Both the position numbers and the translations under genes were made by a program. Under the pieces are notes generated by a model. It was not told the origin of the DNA and searched no databases. It saw nothing but the letters and a program-made list of their open reading frames with translations. Of a stretch of 64,000 nt of DNA, positions 23,740-34,400 are shown in pieces. Where the stretch lies: assembly GCA_019054805.1 (NCBI GenBank), contig JAHQIY010000001.1, positions 1,612,001 through 1,676,000 of the forward strand. The letters run 5' to 3'. Positions within the stretch are counted from its first letter, which is position 1; each line of letters opens with the position of its first letter. Source of the stretch: Brachionus manjavacas (taxonomy: Eukaryota; Rotifera; Eurotatoria; Ploima; Brachionidae).

Positions 23740-24540
23740 TAATGGGTAAAAAAAAGTAACTGAGACGCAAAGGTGGCAAATAATTGGGCTGTTGAAAGAT
23801 AAGACTAAGTCTCAACAAGAAATAGCTGATTTAGTAGGAGTTTCGAGAAATGCGTGTTTACAACAAAGTGTAATTATGAGAAGACTTCGGTGGCCTAATT
23901 ACCAAGGTCTGGTAGACCTCGAAAGCTTGCCAGTCGATATGAATCGTACATTTTTAGAAAGATGAGAATCAATCCTACAAAAAGCTATAGACAACTAGCA
24001 TCTGACTTTAGTTATAAGTTTCCAAATGTAAGCGTTAATAAAGACAAAGTTAGAAAAACGCTATTAAGGAAAAGTACACAGTCATATACTGCTTAAAAAA
24101 GCCTCTTTTGTCTGAATTGGACCAGTTGAAAAGGCTCAAATGGTGCAAAAAACATAAAAGATTGACTGTTAAAGACTGGTCAAAAGTTATTTTCAGCTAT
24201 AAACCTAATTTTAAAAGCATGACCCCAAGTTTTTTTTACCAAAGTTACAGAATGGTGGAGGTTCGGTTGGATTTTGGGGATGTATTAATCATTAAGGTAC
24301 TGGTTCTTGCTCTATTTGCAGAATCAATCAGTTTGTGTAAATGGACATCCTGGAAAATCAGTTGTTACCATCAGCCGAGATATTTTTTGATCAGAGTCAG
24401 CATTGAATTCTTCAGCAAGATGGGGCTAGTTCACTGCTCATTCCGTTCCAGGTTGGTTTCGAGAAAAACAAATATCGGTCCTTCCCTGTTGCCCAAGATC
24501 ACCTAATTTTAATCCAAAAGATAATTTATGGTCCTATATA
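23740..24540 (+). pseudogene. Decayed Tc1/mariner transposase
   Basis: Several frames in + orientation give Tc1 blocks in the right order: IIGLLKDKTKSQQEIADLVGVSR (helix-turn-helix, about 23787-23852), RINPTKSYRQLASDF (about 23968-24012), RLKWCKKHKRLTVKDWSKVIFS (24132-24197, first catalytic region with the DDE Asp lost or shifted), SVCVNGHPGKS, then WFREKQISVLP and SPNFNPKDNLWSYID near 24450-24540. There are multiple frameshifts and stops. No TIRs were identified. It lies directly beside the piggyBac right end. Confidence 0.8.
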
Positions 24541-24784
24541 GACCAGGAGCCATATTATTTCAAAAAAAAAAAAATACAAATTTTAATATTTTTTTCGAAA
24601 CTTATTAATTGAGAAAAACGAACTCCGATCAAATTATTGACAAAAAAAATCTATTCATATAATAAATAGAAAAAATTAGTTTGACAAGATTCCTATTAAT
24701 TTATCTAGGAATTCCAAATATTTTTAACTTTTTATTGTCTATCTAAATTTTTAATTGATTCATCTCTTTTTAATTCAACACCAA

Positions 24785-25340
24785 CTTTTATTTGATATGG
24801 TATGAAATGATAAATTGATTTTTTATACCTGGATGACTATTGATGTTATTTTTGAACGCCTGATGCCATGCTTCCCAACTATTATTAAAGCGAGGTAAAT
24901 CTTTAAGTATCCTTTTGTGTAAGTTCCAATATTTTGTTGAAAAAAATGAAATTAAACGAGATCTTTCAAATTTCAGGAGGCCAATATAGATTTTTTCAAA
25001 ATAATCAAAAAATGATTTAAAATCCTTAAAATAGATATCTTTAATGCAGTTAAATGCCTTATTAGTGTCCTTAATAGGAATAAATGGCAATAATTTTACA
25101 TTATAAAAAATTTTGTTGAATTGAAAATATTTTGAATAAATTTGTTTTAAATTGTCTTTCAACAAATCTGAACAAATTTCCACAAATTCGAAGCTAAATG
25201 AAAATAGCAGCCATTAATAGAGGCATTTGGCAAAGACTTAACCACTGAGTTGATTTAAACTTTTTCAAAATCACAAATTACTTTTGCTGGATGTTTTTTT
25301 AGCTTTTTGCATCAGACTTGGTCAAAAGTCAAATAGTTTT
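24785..25340 (-). pseudogene. MULE transposase fragment (FLYWCH-type), decayed
   Basis: Minus-strand reading from about 25300 gives VICDFEKV, then KSLPNASINGCYFHLASNLWKF, the diagnostic D-F-E...GC-F-H block of MULE transposases. It continues into an open frame 25183-24788 with the distal motif RFNNSWEAWHQAFKNNINSHPG. A stop separates the two parts. N-terminal FLYWCH and C-terminal parts are absent here; a FLYWCH piece lies far away at 34647-35036, with no evidence that it is the same copy. Confidence 0.75.
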
Positions 25341-26376
25341 TATACCAAAATGTTTCGCTCTCAAAGCCGCATAATCTTCGAAACAAATTTGAATATTTTA
25401 TAGCATAGAAAGGAAAATTTAACGACAGGATGGAACAAACATTCCAGCACTTTTTTCCTAAGCTGATTAATCATTTTCTTAAATTATAAGAACTTTTGTT
25501 ATTGACTTGATGTATATTTATGAAATTTTTTCTTTGGTATTTTAACTCATTTTATATTTATTATATTATTATTTATTCAGCAAGAGGTTTCAAGTAAGTT
25601 CCTAATTGTGAACTATTCAATCTTTAATGTCTCTAATCAAAATCACCTAGTTTTAGCTTCAAGTTCAACTATACAGGATCTTGTTGAATACAATATTCAA
25701 GTCTCTGAGAAACGTAAACTTGGCAGAACCTAAAAAAACTAGCAAAAATCAAAAAGATTAAGAAAACAAGTGTTATTTTCAAGATATTTTTTAATTATCT
25801 ATAAGAATTAATATCTTCTTTAAAAACTTTTATCTACTTTTGCTAGTTTTTTAATAATTTATTATTAAAATAAATATCTACTAAAAATATATTTATCTAC
25901 TGACAAAAAAATATTCTCTAAATTTTTTGCATTTTTTTTTAGATAAATTTTAAAAATTTTTAATTTTTTGTAACAGAAAATATCTAATTAATACATTTTT
26001 AGAAAATAATAACAAAAACAGTTCAAATATTTAGCAAATGAAAAATGAATTAACTTGTTAGTTAAAAATTGTTAAAAAAAATACTCCAGGCTAATATTTT
26101 ATTTAGAATTAAAAAAAATACTAATAAAATGTAATAAATTGACTTGGTTATTTTTTTACTTAACATTTAATCCAAAATTGCGCAAATTCACAATTTTAAC
26201 AATCTTCAATAAATAAAAACCCATTCATTTAAACCAAAAAAGTATTCTAGCAAGTTTTTTCTTTACTTACAAAATTTTATCTTTTACAAGATCACGTGAC
26301 TTTTTTTTGTTGTTGTTGCCTAATATGCCTTCACATGTATTCTCAGAGATAAATTTAAAGTAATCTTTTGAAAATA
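25341..26376. other. Upstream region of WDR91
   Basis: AT-rich and non-coding, possibly with further scraps of the MULE up to about 25400. No promoter motif can be called with confidence. Confidence 0.5.
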
Positions 26377-29300
26377 ATGGAGAGTCAAATTTTTTTTCAA
26401 AATTCTTCTTTGTCAGGATCGAACAATGCATGTTCGATTGGCTTTTTGGACGACCTAATCAAAGAGTATCTTTTATTTCGGGGCTTTAGCTCGTCACTCA
26501 AAACCTTCGAGTACGACCTAAAATCAGACAAAGAAAAATCATTCCGCCCAGACAAAATAACAGAGCTTTTGTTGTCTTTTATTTGCCAATATGATCTGGC
26601 AAATCTAGTTGATTTGTGGAACTTTTTGGACCAGAAATATTTTACTCGAATTTCGTTAAAAATCGGCACAGCTCATGCCATATCTCGCAAGTATGAACTA
26701 TTCCTGCTCCGGTATTATCTTGTTCATGCCATTCAAACAAACAAGCCAGATAAAGTTATAGAATTTTTTGAAAATTATGTTTCTAAACTTCAGTGCCAAA
26801 ATGAGTGGAAAGAATGGTTCTGTTTGCCATTTACAAAAAATCCCGAGGATTCAGCCCAGTTCAGCATTTATTTTAGCAAGAATTGGATAGATACATTCAT
26901 GGTTTCATTGCAGAATTTTTTGGCAATAATTTTCCAGTCGATTCAACTGCCTCGTTTGCTAAACTATGAAGAGAATGCATTTTGGTCAAAGAGTTTGGTT
27001 AATCCAGACACTTCTACCGATTATGACTCATTTGCACAGAACTTTTTACAAACTGAACTAAATGATGAATTCGAGTTCAAAAATCAGGCTGTAACCACAA
27101 AATCAAGTGGTGGATTAATTGGACTTTTCAAAAATTTAAAAAATAACAAGCTATCTAAAAGTAAAGAAATCAAAAATCTTAACACTATAGCTAATGAAAT
27201 AATTAGCGATGATTCGAATATTGATAATAGTTTTGAAAAGCTTGTGATTAAATCAGAGATTATGCAAGAAGAAGACCCAAGTGAAGCAATGAGTAAACCC
27301 TATGTTACACTCAATCAGGAGGATTTGAACGAACACAAGTCTGCCATTGCTTTGATCAAAATATCCTATGATTCGAAATTTTTAGCTTCGGTTGACTCAG
27401 ATGAAATTATAAAAGGTTTTTACAATTTTATTTATTTCTAAACCCATCAGGAAAAACATTTTACTCAAAAATTAAAATTTGAAAATATTAATTTTATTGT
27501 TTTAGAGTGTATTTGATTTAATTTTTTTTAGTTAAGCTAAATTTTACTTTAAAACAATTGTTAGGCTCTATAGATTCAAGGCATAAATAGAGCTTTGAGG
27601 AATTTGGCACATAAAATCTAAACTCTTGTTTTATGAGAAAATAATTATTTTTGTTAACGCAATAAGATGCAATAAAACTTATTATTATTAACAATGAAGT
27701 ACAGTGCATCTTATTTTTATTTAAGGGTATAATCAGAGTTTAAAAATTGATGTCCATTGAATATTTCTGCTTTCACATAAAATAAAAATAATTTTTAAGA
27801 TTTTTTATCATTTATTGAGCTTTTGAAATTAAATTTTGTTTAAAACTTTGCTTCTTCAGTTAGTGTAATGACTTGATTTGTATGATCGAATATGTGCATT
27901 GAAGTTTAATGGTATTGGTAACTGTCTTGGAATTTGGTAAGCTTTGGGGGGAGGCTAGCAGTGGTTGGGGTATTGAATTATGTTTTTGAAGCTTTCGAGT
28001 AGTAAAGAGGTCGGATGCACTGTTTCTGAGCTATCTGAGATATTTCTGTACGAAGCTATTAATATGCTTTGGTTACTGTTAATATGGTTCTTGTTATTGT
28101 GCAGCTGATTCGAAAAATAGTCTTACTTTTTTCCGATACTTTTTTGAGTTGGCCTGTGAATGGATGGTCATGATCATCAATTACTCACCTAATTTAGGAG
28201 TTTGACGCAAGTTTGATAAATAAATTTTATTAATTTTATTTAGTCAGAGTTATCTAGATATCTTTCTACATTTAATCCAAAACAAACCATTATAAAAATT
28301 CTCTTTTTGTATTTCTCTCTGAAATATTTTTTTGCACAGTTTTGGAAGAGATTAAATTTTCAATTTTTTTGATTTAAAAAAAAATAATTGAATTTTTCAA
28401 AAATTTTTCTTCTATTGTATTCTTAATTTTACTCTTTCCTTAGAAATTTTTAAAGGGGAAAATTTGGAAAAAAAATTGCAGATCAAGCAAATTTACTCAT
28501 TTAAGCTAGTAAAATTTTTCACTCTATTTATTCACTTATTCGTCTAAATGGAATTTTCAGGCATTTTAATGTGTGTGTATTTTTGAGAATATTTAAAAAG
28601 AAAAAAATAAGTTTTTCAGCAAATTTTAATAAGAATTCTCTATAAAAAGAGTATTTATTCATTCATAATTTAGTTGCTCTTTTTAATCTAATCTAGTTTA
28701 ATTTTATTTTTAAATTTGAAAAAATTCAAAAAAATATATTCATTATTTAGAATGAATCAAATACTTGAAAAATTTATTATATAAAAATTAAATTAGACTT
28801 TAAAGCTACTAGTACGCAATTAACTTAAAATAAATGCTTTTAATATACCTGTAAACAATTATGCCTAAGCACATTTACTAAGAACGTGACAATAAAATGT
28901 ACAACTCTTACAAATTTCCTTAAGTGATCTATTTTTGAAGTTTGGTCAATTGAGGATCCGATGTGCCGCTTGGTAACCACCGTTTCCAAAACACATGTAC
29001 AACAAATTGAATGGGACAGACAGAATTCGAATATTTTGTACATTGGAACTAGACAAATTACTCTCAAAGTATACGATCTAAGCATTAAAAAAATAGTCCA
29101 AGAGCTTGTATTGAACAAACAATATCCATTGGTAAAATTGGTCTTTTCTACTTGGACCAAAAAGCTAGTGGTCGTTCAATTGAGGGACATGGACAAAAGC
29201 AGTCAGATTATTTTATTCGAATTTTCAAAAAATTTGAATCAATTAAAATCAATTGTTTTCGAACCTTTCCAAATATTGAGCATCGTGGAATTTCTGAACG

Positions 29301-29752
29301 ATCAGTTAATATTGGCATGTTCAGATGGTGTGGTCAGACTTTTCCATATGCACAGACATGATTTAGTGTTAGCCCAAAGGTGTCACAACGAGCCTATTGT
29401 CAACATACAAATAAATCAAGAGAAAAATTTATTAGTCACAGCCACACATGATCAAATCTACATTTGGAATATAGAAGATCAATTCGAGCTTGATTTCAGC
29501 GCAAAAATAGACAATTGTTCGAATGGGGAAAGTTTTGTGTCTTTGGACTCCGAGCAGTTTGTTTTGTTCGTGCTGGATGAATCAGGCTGTAGTCTAATCA
29601 GTCTTAAAAGACCCAACACACTCATCCAATGTGAATATCAACTTGACAGCTCGGCTGCATTTAATTTTCAAAATTTTAGTCATATGTCTATACTGGCTTT
29701 AGGCAATCAGTCAGGTTTAATTAGAATTTTTCGACTTTTAAATAAATTTTAA
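26377..29752 (+). CDS. WDR91: WD repeat-containing protein 91
   Basis: Rab7 effector and regulator of PI3P during early-to-late endosome conversion. Two exons, 26377-27415 and 28941-29752, with phases matching across a 1525-bp intron (donor AAAG|GTTTTT, acceptor TTTTTGAAG), give 616 residues (the human protein is about 750). The N-terminus carries the family block LIKEYLLFRGFSSSLKTFE and FRPDKI (LisH-like region, residues 24-60). YLVHAIQTNKPDKVIEFF, EWKEWFCLPF and a conserved YFSKNWIDTFMVSL follow. Residues 200-300 are a poorly conserved linker. WD repeats run from about 325 to the end (FLASVDSDEIIKVWS; ILYIGTRQITLKVYDLS; QILSIVEFLNDQLILACSDG; LVTATHDQIYIWNIED), with roughly six blades recognisable. 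The first ATG in frame is 26377. The shorter linker explains the smaller size. Confidence 0.92.
27416..28940 (+). other. WDR91 intron with a GC-richer island
   Basis: The intron is 1525 bp. Positions about 27860-28200 are clearly less AT-rich than their surroundings and look like an inserted relic, possibly a retrotransposon in minus orientation, but no conserved motif could be read in any frame. Confidence 0.5.
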
Positions 29753-31476
29753 TTGCGATTTTATTTTTATTTAATAAAAAAACAAATTTCTTATTTTTTA
29801 TTTCAAAATAAAGCATTTAATTAGATAATTTTTTTTCTCTAAAATTCAATTGACTAATGCACAGATTCAAGTTGAATTAGGATTTTAGGTAAATTGTTAG
29901 AAAAAAGTATTCTTTTTTTTATTTTTTATTTTAAAATAAAGTATAAAATTAAGAAGAAATAATTTAGCTTTTAATTGACCAGTGTTCAAGTCGAAATTGA
30001 ATTTAAGTTAAAGTTAAGTGTTGTTTTATTATTTTTTTTTGTTTGAAAAAAAAGCAAATAATTAGAAAAAAAAGGTAAGTTGATTTATGATGGCATTTTT
30101 TAATTAAAAGCAAAACAAAAAATTAATTTTTTGTCGTTTGATGGGCCATTTTTCAGAATCAACTTTTATTTATAGTTCAAAATGAAGCGTTGGAAAAAAA
30201 TTGAAAAAAAAAATTTATTTTTCTATGAATTGGTGTTTAGGTCCAAGTAAAATTCAAGAAATTGAATTAAAAAAATCTGATTAAATAATTTATGATGGCA
30301 CAGTTTTTATTAAAAGGCAAGAAAACAATTTTGCTTTTTGCTCAAAAATTTAGATTCAAATTGATTGTAAAGTAAAAATTAGAGAAAAAAAAATATTATT
30401 TTTTTTATTTAAAATGAAGCACAGGATTAAACAAAAAAAAAAGATGATATAATATTTGAGATTGCACTATTTATATAAGAAGACAAAAAAAAGCTTTAAA
30501 CTCAGTGCGGTGTTCAGATTTAAGTTTAAAGTAAAAATTAAAGAGAAAAAAAGTTTGTTTAAAAAATTTTATTGAAAATGAATCATAAGATAAAATGATG
30601 AATTATTTATGATGGCACAGTTTTTATTAAAAGGCAAAAAACAATTTTGCATTAAATTCAGCACAAAAATTCAGATTTAAATTGAATTTAAATCTGATAA
30701 TAATAATTTAAAAAATAATTAAATGATTTAAGATAGCACTGTTTATATTAGAAGACAAAAAAAAGGCTTAAACTCAGTGCGGTGTTCAGATTTAAGTTGA
30801 ATGAAAAAATTTAATTTTTTTAATTTTTTCATAGAAAATGAAGCATAAAACTAGAGAGAATGGTAAAAAAGTGATATATCATTTGAAGAATTGTTTAAAA
30901 ATTTCAAGATTTTACAATTTTTTTCATTCAAAATGAAGCATGAGATTAAACAAAAAAAATGGCTAAATAATTTATTATAAGATTTTGTTTAATAAAATTG
31001 AAAAAAAAATTCGCCTCACTGGTGTTCAGGTTCAAGTTGAACTGAAGAGTACGCAGGCAAAAATTGGCAATTGTCGCCTAGGAAATTCAAGGCAAGGAAA
31101 CCTACTCTTGAAATTTTCTCGCTCTTAGAAACCGAAAAATCAACTTGAAAAGTTTCTTAATGAAAGTGATCTTGTGGCCAAGGAACTAAGCGCGCAATTG
31201 AGCCTAGGCCCGTCATTGAATTATGCACGGCACACCAGCTAGCAACAACAATATCGAGGACGTAAAAGTTCCACTTTTTTTATGTAATATATATTTGATT
31301 GTTAGCATAATTTTCCAACGCAAATTTATTCTTGTTGTTCCGACGAAATTTTTCCAACTCGAAAAATAGTTGAATCTAATTATAATAATTTAAAGTTATT
31401 TTGTTGCTTAAGCTTTCGCATTCCATTGCATTTTTATTGGGAATTTTTAAAATTCGGATTCAAATTTTGTTTAGAA
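29753..31476. other. WDR91-ZFAND4 intergenic region
   Basis: Holds AATAAA signals for WDR91 (about 29773 and 29808), the degenerate tandem repeat (29790-31050), and a GC-richer stretch (about 31050-31260) just upstream of ZFAND4 that may contain its promoter or 5' UTR. Confidence 0.6.
29790..31050. repeat. Degenerate tandem repeat, unit about 115-165 bp
   Basis: Two anchor motifs recur in alternation. GTTCAGATTTAAGTT-like sequence occurs near 29862, 29983, 30230, 30345, 30510, 30660, 30782 and 31025. AAAATGAAGCAT-like sequence occurs near 29795, 29933, 30180, 30411, 30575, 30836 and 30931. A longer motif, CTCAGTGCGGTGTTCAGATT, is exact in the units at about 30500 and 30775. Units have diverged and vary in length, so this is an old satellite-like array. 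Confidence 0.7.
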
Positions 31477-34400
31477 ATGTACAGTTTGAACCGGTACATG
31501 ATTGACATAAACATAGAAACGCTAGCCGGTACCACATTCTCTCTCAAAGTGTCGCCTCTGGAGTCCGTGCAGTCGGTTAAGGCAAAGATACAGCGCCATG
31601 AAGGAATACCAATATCGCACCAGCATTTGATATGGCAGTCCAGCGAGCTCGATGACAAATGCAGCCTCAATGACTACAACATTCCCAGCGGAGCCACTAT
31701 ACGAATGGTGCTTGCTATACGCGGAGGCCCCATTAACACGCGTCGCTGTTCGTGCACAACTTTTTCTTTCTCTATCAAAGCTCGACTAAACTTGTCTTTG
31801 TTTTTTTAGTGACCACCGAAGATGCGCTGCTGCGCGATGTCTCTGATCTGATGGAAATTCACGATGACTCAGCTTTGTGGAATAGTGATTCACACTCAAA
31901 CAAACACGTAACTCTGCTGCTGTTTAGAGACGGTGACCATCTCAATTTGCTCAGGGTTATTGATCGCGGCGAAGCAAACTCGCCTGTTTCTGGTGCCATG
32001 AGGTATGTTTATCTTTTCTTTTTCTATCCCATCTATTCTTCGTCATTCAAAATTTTTTTTTCTCACTAATGAGAGCAAATATTTAGGTTGTGTGTGTTCA
32101 GCAATGTAGATTTATTTGTTTTTAGCTTTGGGCTGAAATTTTGAAATTTTTCAAAATTTTTTTACTTTTTAAATTTTTTGATTTTTAAAATATTAATTTA
32201 AATTATTCGGATGATTGAGACTCAAGATCTGTATTTGGATCTGGCTGATGATCTTATCATTTTGGTGATATTTTTCTAATGAAATTATGTAATTTTTTAT
32301 TTTATTTAATGTAAAAAATATAGACCAACTTTAAGTTTTGTACTATTCAAGTACTATTTGAATGGAAATCTTACAAAAAATAAGGATTATGTTTTCGAAA
32401 TCCTCATAATTTTGTAAACTTATTTTGAGATTTACAGACCTTTTCAGATCAACAGCCCAAAGTTCTTTTAAATTTGAATACACTCTTGAAATTTTTTAAA
32501 ACTGTAAAGACAAAAAATTTTCATCTATTCGTAAAATATTTAGCTATTCAATATTTTTAATTAAAATTTAATCTAATTTAATTGCTGTTATTAATTAGGA
32601 AATTAATTTTTTGTTTCAAGATTTTGGAAATTCTGTTAGTGACTGAGCGAATTCCAGGTCTTATTCTCATTTTTTTCTCAAGTAAAATCTCATCGAGATT
32701 AAAGTCAGAGAATTTTTTGTTCATTTTATTTATTTATTTATTTGATTGAAGTTTAAGTAGCATGGAAAAATTGAAAAATGATTTTTATGCACAAAAAAGA
32801 GAGAAAAATTTAGGAGACAACTAAATTTTTATTTTTCGAGATCTTAACTGGAAAATAAGTATAATAGAATTTATGTTCGAAACAATTAAACTAATTTAAA
32901 AATTTGGGACAGTTTTCTTTGATTGCCATCCAAAAATCAAAAGTGTTTTTTTCTTTGAGAGTTCCAAATTATATTTTTATTTCTTTGTTCACAATGTTTA
33001 AATTTTGATGCAATCTTTCAATTTGTTTCTTTAATTAAGTCAAAAACCTCAAGTCTGACTCTTAAATATATTATAGCTCTACTACTCAATTCCAACCTAA
33101 ATGATTAATTTCAAAAAAAAAACCTTAAAAAAGTATTTAGTTTATTCTTTATTTGAATTTCTGAATTAAATTTAAAATTATTTAAAATCAAATGAGAAAT
33201 TTAATAATCCTTTAAATTTGATTATTTATTCTAATTTTTTTTTAAATTTAAATTTTAAAAAATTGTTCTAAAATCAGTTCAATTGCAACACTAGCACTTG
33301 TCTACACTTTCATTTTCATGCTTAATTCTTCGCCTGAAGAACCTGATTCAGTTTGCAACTCCTGGCGGGCTTAAAAGGCTCTTTATGCCTAGTTCTTTCA
33401 AATTTGCAAAAAGACAAAAAGCCTACCAAGTTTTTGTTTTATTAGGCTTAAAATAGACAAAATGCGTGTAGTGTCAAAAGGGACACCCAGTGTCAAATTT
33501 AAATATTCTTTTCAGAGTTGTTTAAAAGTCACAAGTCTCAAGTTAAGTCCAAGTCCGGACTTTTTTTTTTAATTTATTTTCAAAATTCCAAGTCTTTTAT
33601 GCTAAAATTGTAAGAAAATTCTGAAATATGGCAAATCTATATGCATTAGACAACCCTAAAGTATAAATTTTTTGATATAAAGCCTGATCTAGCAAATTAA
33701 AAAAAAACTTTTTAAAAGAAAAAAGTTTTAAAGTCCGGAAGTCGACTTTAATTTGAGACTTTTAAACAACTCTGATTCTTTTGCGTCCTAAAGCATAATA
33801 TTCTGTCATTTTGTTAGGAGTCTTTTACATTGTTTCCTGCTAATTATATAAATAAAAAAAAGCCCTCTTTTATTTGAATTTACCTGATTCCCAAGGCCAG
33901 GGCTGCGCCTCGGATCCCTTTTTTCTATGCCACTTAAAAAACTCCAAAGCTCAAGACGTCGTAAACGTTCAGGACACAAAAAGACTCAAAAGAACAATTT
34001 TTTGCTAGCAAACAAAGGATCAATAGATAAAGCACATAAGGACAAAACATTTTCCTTTCCATGAAAAGAATACAAAAGGAGACCGAAGTTACTTAAAAAA
34101 TTTACTTTTTTTTATTCTTTCATTTAATAAGTTTATAATGTTGAATTTGCTAACAAAAAATTTTTGTAAAAAAAAAGTTGAAAGATGGCAAAAATCAATC
34201 AAAAATTGAGCCTAGTGTCATTCGTAAGAATTTAACCTTTGCTTCACAAATTTAATTTAAGGTCAAGATCAATTATTTTCTTTAACACTAGAAGCACCGG
34301 CGATGTCAAACTGACAGAAATGATCTTATAGATTATTATAATCTATGAACTAGTAATTGTATTGCATTAAAAACATAGATGTTTTTAACGCAAATTTTAA

